Shown here one piece after another: positions 1 to 8,020 of a stretch of DNA of 64,000 bases. Within the stretch, counting starts at the first letter, position 1. Each line of letters opens with the position of its first letter. The position numbers and the translations under genes are program-made. The notes under the pieces are model-generated. The model had not been told where the DNA came from, searched no databases, and worked only from the letters and a program-made list of their open reading frames with translations. This DNA is from Anaerococcus pacaensis 9403502 (GTDB taxonomy: Bacteria > Bacillota > Clostridia > Tissierellales > Peptoniphilaceae), in the NCBI GenBank assembly GCA_000308255.3, contig HG326663.1, forward strand, positions 757,661-821,660, read 5' to 3'.

Positions 1-161
1 AGGGGAGCAGAGTTTCCTATTTTTAAGGTTTCGCTAGCATCAACATTAGCGGTATCAGCTCCTGAGCTATCACTAGCTCCTTGATTATCAGAATTAGAGC
101 AAGCTGTTAAAAACATACTTGCAAGCAACACACCAACAGTAAATTTCTTTCTTAGATTCAT
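1..161 (-). CDS. ABC transporter substrate-binding lipoprotein, N-terminal part (runs off window)
   Basis: Only the first 53 codons are inside the window. The protein starts with a short basic stretch (MNLRKK), a hydrophobic segment and the lipobox LTAC, so it is a lipoprotein anchored outside the membrane. A low-complexity S/D/A-rich linker follows, then LKIGNSAPL, which resembles the mature start of solute-binding proteins, especially the branched-chain amino acid (LivJ-like) type. The ATG at 159-161 has a GGAGG ribosome binding site 6 bases upstream. A T-box leader with an apparent isoleucine specifier lies directly upstream, which fits uptake of branched-chain amino acids. The substrate remains an inference because most of the protein is missing. 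Confidence 0.75.
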   Translation of the reverse strand, partial: MNLRKKFTVGVLLASMFLTACSNSDNQGASDSSGADTANVDASETLKIGNSAP

Positions 162-185
162 AATATCCTCCATATATTTTTGGGG

Positions 186-462
186 AATAAAAAAACCTCC
201 GTCTCTCTAAACCCCTTTGGCTTAAAGAGACGAAGGATAATATCTAAATTATGCCCTCCGCGGTACCACTCTTCTTCATCAATAGATGCTCTTAGTTCAT
301 GTAATGAATAGCCCTATAACGGGAGCTCCCGAATCCACCTACATTTCGGCAAATTAGCTTAGTGGTGATTTTCATATGTATCATCTTAGTGCCTTCCACC
401 AACCGGCACCTCTCTAGAAAGACTACTCATATTACTATCCACTTCATCGCTTTTAATTGATA
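186..462 (-). promoter_or_regulatory. T-box riboswitch leader, apparent isoleucine specifier
   Basis: Read on the minus strand, the leader contains the T-box core AGAGTGGTACCGCG (259-272), whose TGGT pairs with an uncharged tRNA ACCA end. A terminator (arms 196-206 and 226-236, T-rich tail 187-195) follows. The Stem I motif GGTTGGTGGAA lies upstream, then GAAAATCACCACTAAG. The triplet at the specifier position is ATC (367-369), which codes for Ile. The same alignment gives ATG in the second T-box of this window, which supports the register. Low charged tRNA-Ile should therefore induce the transporter gene downstream. Confidence 0.88.
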
Positions 463-467
463 ATGTT

Positions 468-496
468 ATTATAAATCCGGAATTTATATTTGTCAA
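468..496 (-). promoter_or_regulatory. Sigma-A-type promoter of the T-box leader
   Basis: Minus-strand TTGACA at 491-496 and TATAAT at 468-473 are separated by 17 bases. This is a perfect consensus promoter and places the transcript start a few bases before the T-box leader. Confidence 0.85.
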
Positions 497-739
497 ATCT
501 TTTTTTGATATTTATTCAAATAGATTTATTTATATAGATAGGTTGAAGTAATAATTGGCTTGTCTATAAGGTTTGAAGCTTTTTTGCAAAATTTGATTAA
601 TAAGTATGCGTTGCTGATAGCAATAAATCAGAAATATAAAAATAAGTTCAGTTATAAATCCAGCCCCCGTACTGTCATCCTGATCGAAAGAACCTGGTAT
701 AATAAATTCAAACAAAAGTCATAATTTAAGGAAAATACA

Positions 740-1147
740 ATGGAAGAAATTATCATAAAAGAACAAGTAATACCAGATATGAACAGTATCATGAATTTAT
801 ATAGTGACGTTTCTTGGACGGCCTACACATCTAATCCATCGAAACTAGAACAAGCTATAAGCAACTCCTTGAAAGTTTGGACAGCTTGGGATGATGATTT
901 GCTAGTAGGTTTAGCACGAGTTGTGGGGGATAGCTCAACAATTATTTATATTCAAGATATTTTAGTTTTAGAAGCATACCAGAATAAAGGAATTGGAAGT
1001 CAGTTTTTAAAAATTATTCTTGATGAGTATCAAGATATTCGACAAATCATTTTACTGACAGATGACACTGATAAATCGATTAAGTTTTATGAAAAAAATG
1101 GGTTTACACAGGCTAGTGAATATAAGTCTGTTGCTTTTATGAAATAG
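740..1147 (+). CDS. GNAT family N-acetyltransferase
   Basis: A 135-residue protein with the GNAT fold. The acetyl-CoA binding motif A is visible as VLEAYQNKGIGSQFL (about residues 74-88), after the strand IIYIQDILV. The C-terminal signature KSIKFYEKNGF (about 112-122) is the usual motif B. The family transfers an acetyl group from acetyl-CoA to an amine, but the substrate cannot be told from the sequence. The ATG follows a TAAGGAAAA ribosome binding site. It is a single gene with no obvious operon partner. Confidence 0.88.
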   Translation: MEEIIIKEQVIPDMNSIMNLYSDVSWTAYTSNPSKLEQAISNSLKVWTAWDDDLLVGLARVVGDSSTIIYIQDILVLEAYQNKGIGSQFLKIILDEYQDIRQIILLTDDTDKSIKFYEKNGFTQASEYKSVAFMK

Positions 1148-1245
1148 GATTTGTTCTTAAGTCTTTTTTCATTATCATTACAAAGGTAATAGTAACGATA
1201 TACTATGTTTTAAGACACACTACATAAAAATAAAGGGAGTATGAT

Positions 1246-2052
1246 ATGGATTTTCAAGAAATTTCAAAAATAGATGATGACTTAAAAAGGAATGAGGAGT
1301 TATATAAATTTTTTGATGAAGAAAAAAGGCTTTTTAGTAAATCTGGGCAAGTTGAGAAGATTACAACACTAAAAGAAATTTCTGGTCTTATTACTCAAGA
1401 TTCAAAAATTTTAGATGTTGGAGCAGGGACTGGAGTTTATACTATTCCTTTAGCTGAAAAAGTAGATGAAGTAGTCGCTTACGAACCAGCAACGAATAAC
1501 TATACAAAATTAAAAGAAAAAATTGAAAATAATAAACTTCATAATGTTACAGTTGAACATAAAAGTTCACTAGACATGACTGATCTTAGAGATAACTATT
1601 TTGATTTGGTCTTACTTTTTGGTCCGATGTATCACTTGTCTAAGGAAGAAGATAGAAAACGAACAATTCAAGAAGCAAAGCGTGTCCTTAAAGAAGGAGG
1701 CTATATCCTAATATCCTTTATCAACCATGATATGATTCCAATGACAGAAATGGTTTATGATTCAAATTATTTTGAAACACAAGGCTATAACCCTAACACA
1801 CAAAGGCTTATTAATAGACCTTTTATATTTTTTACCTTATCAGAATGTATTGAAATGCTTGAAATGGAAAACCTTAAAATCATTAGAAAAATTGCTTCTA
1901 GTGGATTTTCCGAATTGTTACAAAAACAGATTGATAATATGAGTGATTTATCTTATGAAAGATATATTGACTGGCACCTTGCTCATTGTGACAAAGAAGA
2001 ATTATTAGGGGCAAGTAATCATTATCTATTTGTTTGTAAAATCAAGGAATGA
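1246..2052 (+). CDS. Class I SAM-dependent methyltransferase
   Basis: A 268-residue Rossmann-fold methyltransferase. Motif I is ILDVGAGTGVYTIPLA (about residues 55-70), the acidic end of strand 2 is VVAYEPA, and the motif IV region is YFDLVLLFGPMYHL (about 118-131). RVLKEGGYILISF (about 147-159) is the post-motif typical of methyltransferase domain 11/25 proteins. The layout resembles small-molecule methyltransferases of Firmicutes. No substrate can be assigned. An AAGGGAG ribosome binding site precedes the ATG. It appears to be monocistronic. Confidence 0.88.
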   Translation: MDFQEISKIDDDLKRNEELYKFFDEEKRLFSKSGQVEKITTLKEISGLITQDSKILDVGAGTGVYTIPLAEKVDEVVAYEPATNNYTKLKEKIENNKLHNVTVEHKSSLDMTDLRDNYFDLVLLFGPMYHLSKEEDRKRTIQEAKRVLKEGGYILISFINHDMIPMTEMVYDSNYFETQGYNPNTQRLINRPFIFFTLSECIEMLEMENLKIIRKIASSGFSELLQKQIDNMSDLSYERYIDWHLAHCDKEELLGASNHYLFVCKIKE

Positions 2053-2192
2053 AAGCTAAAAATCTTTATGATGATTTAAGCATATATTAAATGGTTATGT
2101 ATAAATAACCAAACATTAATTTTCAACCACCTAGAGGATAAGTTAAGTGAATAATAAAATCGTCTTTGGCTATAAATAGATTAGGAGGGTAT

Positions 2193-2570
2193 ATGAAATT
2201 TTTACACACAATGATTAGAGTTAAGGACCTTGATAAGTCCTATAAATTTTATACAGAAGAGCTGGGCTTTGTTGAAAGTAGAAGGAAGGAATTTCCAGAC
2301 AAGAAATTCGACCTTGTCTACCTAAAACTTCCAGAATCTGGCGATTATGAATTGGAATTAACCTACAATTATGACCAAGAAGAAGCCTATGACCTAGGAA
2401 ATGGATATGGACATATAGCAATTTCTAACCCAGACATCAAATCCTTTAGAGAAGAGTTAAGCAACAAAGGCTATGAAGTTACAGAAATCAGAGGCCTTGC
2501 CGATAATTCAGACAAGTACTTTTTCGTAACAGATCCAGATGGGTACAAGATTGAGATTATAGAAAGATAA
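2193..2570 (+). CDS. VOC family protein (glyoxalase I-like)
   Basis: I chose the ATG at 2193 because it follows a strong AGGAGGG site; the longer reading frame from 2166 lacks one. The 125-residue product has the paired beta-alpha-beta-beta-beta units of the vicinal-oxygen-chelate fold: FLHTMIRVKDLDKSYKFYTE at the N-terminus, the acidic ELELTYN strand, YGHIAISNPD in the middle and FVTDPDGYKIEIIE at the end. The sequence is close to lactoylglutathione lyase-type proteins. His at residue 4, Glu near 55, His near 73 and Glu near 122 are the likely metal ligands. In a Gram-positive anaerobe the real substrate may not be a glutathione adduct. Confidence 0.85.
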   Translation: MKFLHTMIRVKDLDKSYKFYTEELGFVESRRKEFPDKKFDLVYLKLPESGDYELELTYNYDQEEAYDLGNGYGHIAISNPDIKSFREELSNKGYEVTEIRGLADNSDKYFFVTDPDGYKIEIIER

Positions 2571-2587
2571 TATTTAAGAACTTGCGA

Positions 2588-2630
2588 TTATAAGGGCTGG
2601 CAGTAAAATCTGCTTGCTCTTTTTTGTATG
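2588..2630 (+). terminator. Terminator after the VOC gene
   Basis: An imperfect hairpin (AGGGCTGGCAG pairing with CTGCTTGCTCT) is followed by six T residues. A partial copy of this 3' region, AAAATCTGCT followed by ATGxTTGGGAGAT, recurs near 5302-5340, which suggests a small rearrangement. Confidence 0.6.
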
Positions 2631-2794
2631 TTTGGGAGATTTTCTAAAGGGATCTAGGGTCATAATAGGGATATAGGCAAATATTTATATAAATAAGGAG
2701 TTCAATATTTCTCCCATTACTAGCTTATTATTAACCAAAACCCAAGACATGGTACTTAATCCCTATGTTATAATGGATATTAAGGAGAGTGCAT

Positions 2795-3484
2795 ATGGAA
2801 ACAACAATCAACCTTTACCAAAAACTATGGGCAGCCTCTGATGATTTGCGTAGCCAGATGGATGCCAATGAATACAAAAACTACTTACTTGCAATTATTT
2901 TCTACAAGTACCTATCAGATAAGATGTTAGATGAGATAGGGAAACTTCTTGAGCTGGCTGATGCTGATTTAAAAGAGATCCAGGTCATGTATGAAGAGGA
3001 GATGATGGGTCCTGACGCTGACCTAATAGTTGAGGAGATAAGGAATAGATTTTCCTTTATCATAGCACCAGAGCATACCTTTACCCACCTTATAGAAGAA
3101 ATTGACGAGGGGACATTTCAGCTAGATGACCTAGGCCAGGCCTTTAATGAAATCGAACGCTCTGATGATGACTTCCGTGGCTTATTTGAAGATATAGACC
3201 TATATTCAAACAAACTGGGCAAGCTCCCACAGGAGAAAAACAAACGCATATCAAATGTCATGAAACAATTTGCCGAGGTCAACTTTGCCCATTACTCTGG
3301 TGATGTCCTAGGTGATGTTTACGAATATATGCTAGCAAACTTTGCATCAGAATCAGGGAAAAAAGCAGGGGAGTTTTATACCCCACAACCAGTATCTAGA
3401 CTTATGGCGATGATAGTGATGGCAGGCAATGAAGACAAAAAGGGCTTTACCGTATATGACCCGACTCTTGGGAACGTGTCATAA
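2795..3484 (+). pseudogene. Truncated second copy of hsdM (5' part only)
   Basis: This reading frame encodes the N-terminal helical domain and the start of the methylase domain of a type I DNA methyltransferase (METTINLYQKLWAASDD through GEFYTPQPVSRLM). It matches the gene at 8505 almost base for base over about 680 bases, with mismatches that become denser toward the 3' end. Homology stops at about 3472, in the codons for DPTLG, just before the AdoMet-binding GSGSLLL of the full gene. The frame then ends after three unrelated codons. NPPY and the target-interaction part are absent, so it cannot methylate alone. Unlike the full-length copy, it is free of the frameshift. AAGGAG precedes the ATG by 7 bases. 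Confidence 0.9.
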
Positions 3485-3558
3485 TAGTGATGGGTGCAGT
3501 TTGTGTTAATAAATCGACGGTTTCAGGAACTTTAACTAAATATATTTCGTGCATTGCT
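3478..3558 (+). pseudogene. C-terminal fragment of an unrecognised, possibly membrane, protein
   Basis: Directly after the hsdM break point an open frame without a start reads VIIVMGAVCVNKSTVSGTLT and a few more residues up to a stop at 3556-3558. The hydrophobic start suggests the tail of a permease that lost its 5' part when the truncated hsdM copy was joined here. I do not recognise the family. The metal-related genes downstream make a metal or metalloid permease possible, but this is a guess. The rest of 3559-3788 holds nothing I can identify apart from the upstream region of the next gene. Confidence 0.35.
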
Positions 3559-3788
3559 TAGAGTAATTAGGATCTAATTGCTGTGAGCAGTGCATGAGAG
3601 GTAAGGACATTAGCTCTTGAATAGTTGATAATTATCTAATGCAATCATATTTAAGGCAATAGTTAGTTACGCATCAGTATAATTATATTCATGTTGAATA
3701 TCTTAGTAGAGCAAAGGGTAAAATTTAATTAGATAAATAGTAAGTAAATTATATGGAGTAACTTACTTTTTTAGGAAGGAGTGACAAT

Positions 3789-4316
3789 TTGAAATACAAG
3801 CAAATATTTAACTCTGGAGTAACTTTTCAACAATTTTACGATACTGCTCAGGATATATATAAGAATTATGCTAATAATGCGATAAGAAATTATTCAAATT
3901 TAGAGAGATATTTAGAAAAGGTTAGTAGTATAACAAGCAAATTTAATATACTTGCGATTGGAGAAAACTGGTGTATTGATTCTATAATTAATATTCCTGT
4001 AGTTCATTGGTTAGAAAAAAATAATGAAAATATAAAACTTAAAGTAATAGATACAGATAGTTACAGTAAGTTTATGCCTAATGAAAAAGTTATTACACCA
4101 ACATTTATTATTATGAATCAAGAATATCAGGAGATAGGGAAATGGGTTCAATATCCTAAAAGAATAATAGATGTGGTTGAATCTAAGGACCAAGTTCGAA
4201 TTATAGTAGAGAAAAGGAGATACCGACAGGGAGAATATATTGAAGATACATTGAAAGAGGTATTAGATATCCTGATTAACTATAGAAATAATATTTATTT
4301 AGACAGGAGGAAATAA
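3789..4316 (+). CDS. Thioredoxin-like family protein
   Basis: A 175-residue protein that starts with TTG after GGAAGGAGTG. The central part has a thioredoxin-like pattern: a strand (FNILAIGENWC), a cysteine in WCIDS (about residues 57-61) with no second CxxC cysteine, a further strand (KLKVIDTD) and the cis-proline-like segment VITPTFIIM (about 98-106). This corresponds to the thioredoxin-family proteins that carry a single active-site Cys. Its stop codon lies one base before the next gene, so the two are translationally linked. The neighbour is a predicted Fe-S/metal-binding selenoprotein, so a redox role in metal handling is plausible. No signal peptide is seen. Confidence 0.7.
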   Translation: MKYKQIFNSGVTFQQFYDTAQDIYKNYANNAIRNYSNLERYLEKVSSITSKFNILAIGENWCIDSIINIPVVHWLEKNNENIKLKVIDTDSYSKFMPNEKVITPTFIIMNQEYQEIGKWVQYPKRIIDVVESKDQVRIIVEKRRYRQGEYIEDTLKEVLDILINYRNNIYLDRRK

Positions 4317-4317
4317 A

Positions 4318-4818
4318 GTGAGTCAAGAAAATAAGATAAATCAATCTTGCTGAGATTCAATACAAAAAACCATTGGTACAATGGAAGAAAAAGAAAATTG
4401 CCCCAAATGTTACGAAATAGGAGAAAAGGTTAAGAATATAACTGTAAAGCATATGGTATCAGAAAACCTTATGGGAAAGGTTGTAGATGAAGAAACTTAC
4501 TATTTATGTATGAATGAAGATTGTGATGTCGTGTATTATAACTTAAACAATGAAAGAATTTTTTATAAGGAAGAAGTAAAAGTTCCTATATGGTTAAAAA
4601 AGAATGCAAATCCCAAATATATATGCTATTGCAACCAAGTTACAGAGCAACAAATTATAAACGCTGTTTTAGATGATGGTGCAAAGAATATTAAAGATAT
4701 TATTAGACTTACAGGGGCAATGAAAAATGGAAAGTGCGAAATTAACAATCCTTTGGGTAAATGCTGTAGTCCTTTTATTCAAGAAACCATCAATAAAGCA
4801 TTAAATAGCAAAGAATAG
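4318..4818 (+). CDS. CopZ-like [2Fe-2S]/metal-binding protein, predicted selenoprotein
   Basis: I place the start at GTG 4318, seven bases after a perfect AGGAGG (4305-4310). From there the frame reads MSQENKINQSC, an in-frame TGA at 4351-4353, then DSIQKTIGT, and continues without interruption into the 145 codons from ATG 4381. That ATG has no ribosome binding site. Downstream is a CPKC knuckle, a paired CMNEDCD motif, and CYCNQVTEQQI with a later GKCCSPF, the four-Cys pattern of BFD-like/CopZ N-terminal [2Fe-2S] domains. Relatives, as I recall them, have Cys pairs at the N-terminus, so Sec at residue 12 next to Cys11 would replace one. A hairpin with a GTA loop follows the TGA (4370-4384). 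Full length is 166 residues. Conventional annotation would miss the first 21 residues. Confidence 0.8.
4370..4384 (+). promoter_or_regulatory. Candidate bacterial SECIS element
   Basis: A perfect 6-bp stem (CCATTG and CAATGG) closes a GTA loop 22 bases after the TGA at 4351. Distance, stem and a G at the start of the loop match the usual bacterial SECIS form. It resembles the hairpin after the Sec codon of the grdB-type gene in this window. Confidence 0.7.
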
Positions 4819-4839
4819 TTTGCGACACATAATTTATAA

Positions 4840-5238
4840 AGTACGTCACAACAGTAATAAAATTAAAAATAATAAAAAACTTGCGTTTTTATCAGATTTA
4901 CGGCCTTTCTTTTTATTTACAAGACCATTATATCCATAAATTTTATATTTTCTAAGCCAAGAGTGAAGTTGACCTGGATTAATTCCCGCTTCAATTGCTA
5001 CAGACTTAACGGAGTGGCCGGCAAGTACTTTTAATATATTTACTTACTTTTGTTCAGGATTCCAATTAATACTATTACCATGTTTTAAAATTTCAGGACC
5101 ATGAAGTTCTTCTAGTCTCACCCATAGTCTAATAGTTTTACGGAAATCTCTTTCGTTTATTCCTTCTGGTGTTTGCGGCCATTTCCCTTCTCTGTACAAT
5201 TGAATACATTCTTTTTTGTATTCATAACTATATTTCAT
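4840..5238 (-). pseudogene. IS3-family transposase OrfA remnant
   Basis: The minus strand from ATG 5236-5238 encodes MKYSYEYKKECIQLYREGKW and further residues of an IS3/IS150-type OrfA helix-turn-helix protein. An in-frame TAA follows NWNPEQK at about 5044. After it the same frame continues VNILKVLAGHSVKSVAIEAG and then LHSWLRKYKIYGY, the second helix-turn-helix, up to GRKSDK. So a nonsense mutation split the gene, and the catalytic OrfB (DDE) part is absent. The remnant shows that the interval between the two hsdM copies has taken up mobile DNA. A short dyad (ACTGG/CCAGT) lies just upstream of the start. Confidence 0.75.
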
Positions 5239-5384
5239 AAAAAAAACCTCCTTACTGGTTTGTCCAGTAAAGAGGGTACATATCAATTTTGGGGTTCACC
5301 TCAAAATCTGCTGGCCCTTTTTAATGCTTGGGAGATAAGGCCAAAAGTTAAATAAAGATCAAAAGCAAATAATTATACAACATG

Positions 5385-5410
5385 ACCAGCTAGAGACCTA
5401 GCTGGTTTTA
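5385..5410 (+). terminator. Hairpin terminator
   Basis: A 9-bp perfect stem (ACCAGCTAG and CTAGCTGGT) with an AGAC loop is followed by TTTA on the plus strand. It also lies at the 3' end of the minus-strand cadD-like fragment. Confidence 0.55.
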
Positions 5411-5432
5411 TTATGAATAACTCAATAACCCA

Positions 5433-5582
5433 TTAGACTAGCAGAGACCCCAAAAGTGCCAAAGTTTCAAACTTATTATGAACCTCACTATTAGCCCGAT
5501 AGAAAAGCAAAACAAAAACAGGAATCTCCTCAATAGACGACCCCACAAAAATTGCAAGTGTTGAAAGAATAGTTTGAATCAT
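5433..5582 (-). pseudogene. N-terminal fragment of a CadD-like cadmium resistance transporter
   Basis: The minus strand encodes MIQTILSTLAIFVGSS and, further on, IPVFVLLFYRANSE followed by LALLGSLLV, then a stop. This corresponds to the first membrane helix, the RAN loop and the start of helix 2 of the CadD family (full length about 200 residues). The ATG has an AAGGAG site. Only 49 codons remain, and the stop is followed directly by a hairpin. No matching C-terminal part is found nearby. It is too short for transport, and I treat it as a remnant. It was not in an obvious long reading frame and is easily missed. Confidence 0.6.
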
Positions 5583-5655
5583 AATAGCTCCTTGGATAAT
5601 TTATATAATCATTTTACGGCTAAAAATCGACACAACTATCGCAATAAAATTTTAT

Positions 5656-5866
5656 AATCGGTCGATTATTGGAAATTTTTCCTAATCGACCGAATCGATT
5701 CGGTTGAATAAAGCTAATTGTTCGATAGATAATATTATTGAAATTAAAATATTCCAATGAGATTAAAAGGTAGCTTCACAACTAATCGATTACAAATTAT
5801 CGGTCGATTAATCTATTCGACCGATAATCAACCGAAAATCGGTCAAAAAAGTTGATGATCGACCGA
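5656..5866. repeat. Array of TCGGTCGAT operator-like half-sites upstream of the AlbA_2 gene
   Basis: About seven copies of ATCGGTCGAT or its complement ATCGACCGA lie within 210 bases. They form two clear dyads: AATCGGTCGATTA (5656-5668) facing TAATCGACCGAAT (5683-5695), and TTATCGGTCGA (5797-5807) facing TCGACCGATAA (5817-5827). Further single sites lie near 5698, 5785, 5837 and 5858. The arrangement suggests cooperative binding of a dimeric repressor, most simply the downstream gene product with its C-terminal winged helix. Confidence 0.75.
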
Positions 5867-5897
5867 AGTATGCTATATTAATATTAGAGGTAAATGT

Positions 5898-7151
5898 ATG
5901 AAAGAGTCTTCAAGTATAGAATTTAAGGAAAAAATTAGCAAATCATTTCTTAAAACAGTTAGTGCGTTTTCAAATTATAATGGGGGAATGATAATATTTG
6001 GGATTGATGATAATGGAGTAGCAATTGGTTTAGATAATCCAAATCAATCAGCTTTAGATATAGAAAATAGGATAAATGATACTATTTCTCCAAATCCCAA
6101 TTATAGACTGGAAACAGATTTAGATAATAATCTTGTAATACTTAATGTATCAGAAGGAAAACACAAACCTTACTATTATGAGAACAAGGCTTATATCAGG
6201 CATGGGACATCTACTATAGAAATGGATAGATTAGAGTTAAATGCTCTAATTTTAGAAGGAAGTAATCAAACTTATGATGCTCTCGAAAGCTCAAAAGAGG
6301 ATTTAAAGTTTAACTATTTGCAAACAAAGTTAATGCAAGCTAATATAGTTGATGAATTAAATCTAGATATACTTAGGACTTTAGAACTATATAATAATAA
6401 GTTTTCTGCTTATACTGTTGCTGGAGAATTATTTTCAGATAATAATCATATAGCAAGTGTAGATATAGCTAGATTTGGAAATAGCACAGATGTAATACTT
6501 GAAAGGGTAGAACCAAATTCTAAATCAATATTAGAGCAATTTGATCAGGCTGTGAACTTATATAAGAGCAATTACCAGTTTGAAAAAATAGAAGGTACAT
6601 ATAGAAATAAGTATGAATTAATACCAGAAGAAGCCTTTAGGGAAGCCTTAGCAAATTCTATAGTTCATAGGAGACTGGATATGAACGCAAATACACAAAT
6701 CGCTATGTATCCTGACAGGATAGAAATAACATCACCAGGAGGACTACCGCTAGGTTTAACCGAGGATAATTACTTAAATGGCCAGATTACAGTAATAAGA
6801 AATCCTCTAGTAGCAAATTTATTCTATAGGCTAGATATAATTGAAAAATTCGGAACTGGAATTAAAAGAATAAAAGATGCTTATAATGAAAATTACACAA
6901 GCCCGATATTTAAAATTACAGAAAATTTTATTACTGTTGTTTTGCCAGTAATAGGACAATCAAACTTGACTGAAGATGAGAAACTTTTATTTGATTTAAT
7001 ATCACGTGGAGTTGATACTACAAGTGGCCTAGCAAAGTATACGGGTTTTGGCAGAAGTAAAATTGTAAGCTTAATTAATGATTTAATAGAAAAAAATCTC
7101 ATAAAAAGATTAGGAGCTGGGAGAAGCACCCATTATATGGTTATGATATAG
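5898..7151 (+). CDS. AlbA_2 (Schlafen-like) domain ATP-binding protein, putative transcriptional regulator
   Basis: A 417-residue protein. Residues 1-110 form an AlbA_2/divergent AAA_4 domain (SSSIEFKEKISKSFLKTVSA near the start, GGMIIFGIDDNG, YIRHGTST). The middle has a GHKL-type ATPase segment of the RecG-related family (EAFREALANSIVHRR about 247-261, DRIEITSPGGLP about 276-287, FGTGIKRI). The C-terminus (about 355-415) is a winged helix-turn-helix (TTSGLAKYTGFGRSKIVSLI). Such proteins are often annotated as RecG-like helicases but lack helicase motifs and probably act as regulators. The operator array upstream suggests autoregulation. GAGGT precedes the ATG. It lies in the cargo between the two hsdM copies. 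Confidence 0.82.
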   Translation: MKESSSIEFKEKISKSFLKTVSAFSNYNGGMIIFGIDDNGVAIGLDNPNQSALDIENRINDTISPNPNYRLETDLDNNLVILNVSEGKHKPYYYENKAYIRHGTSTIEMDRLELNALILEGSNQTYDALESSKEDLKFNYLQTKLMQANIVDELNLDILRTLELYNNKFSAYTVAGELFSDNNHIASVDIARFGNSTDVILERVEPNSKSILEQFDQAVNLYKSNYQFEKIEGTYRNKYELIPEEAFREALANSIVHRRLDMNANTQIAMYPDRIEITSPGGLPLGLTEDNYLNGQITVIRNPLVANLFYRLDIIEKFGTGIKRIKDAYNENYTSPIFKITENFITVVLPVIGQSNLTEDEKLLFDLISRGVDTTSGLAKYTGFGRSKIVSLINDLIEKNLIKRLGAGRSTHYMVMI

Positions 7152-7355
7152 AGTTAAAAAGGCTAAAGCAATAACTTAATTAAGTGATTTTAGAGCTGAG
7201 CGGATGATAAGAGCCATCTTTACAATAAAGGCCTTTAAATATACTTCAAGACTATTTAAAAATTTAAGAGATATATGTATTATGTATTTTTACTAAAATT
7301 AATAGTACAAACGAATTATAAAACTATAAATTGAAAGAGATTAATGGAGATCTAA

Positions 7356-7862
7356 ATGGATTTTACTATAAGGGAAGCTCTACCAAGTGATGCTAAACAA
7401 ATAATAGAACATACAAAAATCTGTGGATCTGAAACAGACAATATGAGCTATGGACCAGAAGGTATTCAAATTTCTGTGAAAGAGGAGGAAAAATTCTTAG
7501 AAAGAGTATTAAATAATAGTAAGCAAATTATGCTTGTCGCAGAAATAAACGGGGTAATTGTAGGAACAGCAAACTATACTACATCAAATGTAAGTAGGTT
7601 AGCCCATCGTGGTAGCATAGGTCTATGTGTTCAAAGAAAATATTGGAATATGGGAATTGCTACTTCTTTTATGGAACACCTTATAAAGTTTGGCAAAGAA
7701 GAATCAAAATCTAAAAATATTTCTTTAGGTGTTAGAAGCGACAACCAAGTAGCTATTAAATTGTATGAAAAATTTGGATTTAAAAAAATTGGAACTTTTG
7801 AGGGTTATTATGAAATAGATAATGAGCTTATTGATGTTGATTATATGCATTTGAAACTTTAA
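7356..7862 (+). CDS. GNAT family N-acetyltransferase
   Basis: A 168-residue acetyltransferase of the RimI/RimJ-like group. The segment IMLVAEINGVIVGTANYT holds the central beta strands. The acetyl-CoA loop is KYWNMGIATSFM (about residues 108-119), and NQVAIKLYEKFGFKKIGTFE (about 130-149) is the classic C-terminal signature. The final YYEIDNELIDVDYMHLKL resembles GNATs that act on small amines or amino acids. The substrate is unknown. It is a single gene, last in the cargo segment, and is followed by a strong terminator. Confidence 0.87.
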   Translation: MDFTIREALPSDAKQIIEHTKICGSETDNMSYGPEGIQISVKEEEKFLERVLNNSKQIMLVAEINGVIVGTANYTTSNVSRLAHRGSIGLCVQRKYWNMGIATSFMEHLIKFGKEESKSKNISLGVRSDNQVAIKLYEKFGFKKIGTFEGYYEIDNELIDVDYMHLKL

Positions 7863-7985
7863 ATATAAGTATTTGTTTATAGAGACATATATAAAATTTT
7901 CTTGTTGTGGAACCGATTATATTTTACTTAAATTTGTTAAAAGCGACCCAGTTATATTAAGGTAATTCCAAGAGCTGGACTTATA

Positions 7986-8020
7986 TCAGACGTAGATTAA
8001 TATCTATGTCTGATTTTTTT
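7986..8020 (+). terminator. Rho-independent terminator
   Basis: A 12-bp stem (TCAGACGTAGAT pairing with ATCTATGTCTGA, one G-T pair) with a TAAT loop is followed by seven T residues. It lies 124 bases after the GNAT gene. Confidence 0.85.

Noticed and set aside
530..715. Minus-strand frame of 61 codons beginning with TTG
   Set aside because: No ribosome binding site, rare start codon, no family resemblance, and it lies in AT-rich sequence upstream of the T-box promoter. I consider it chance.
4381..4818. ATG 4381 as the start of the CopZ-like gene
   Set aside because: It has no ribosome binding site, while GTG 4318 has a perfect one and the frame continues through a TGA followed by a SECIS-like hairpin.
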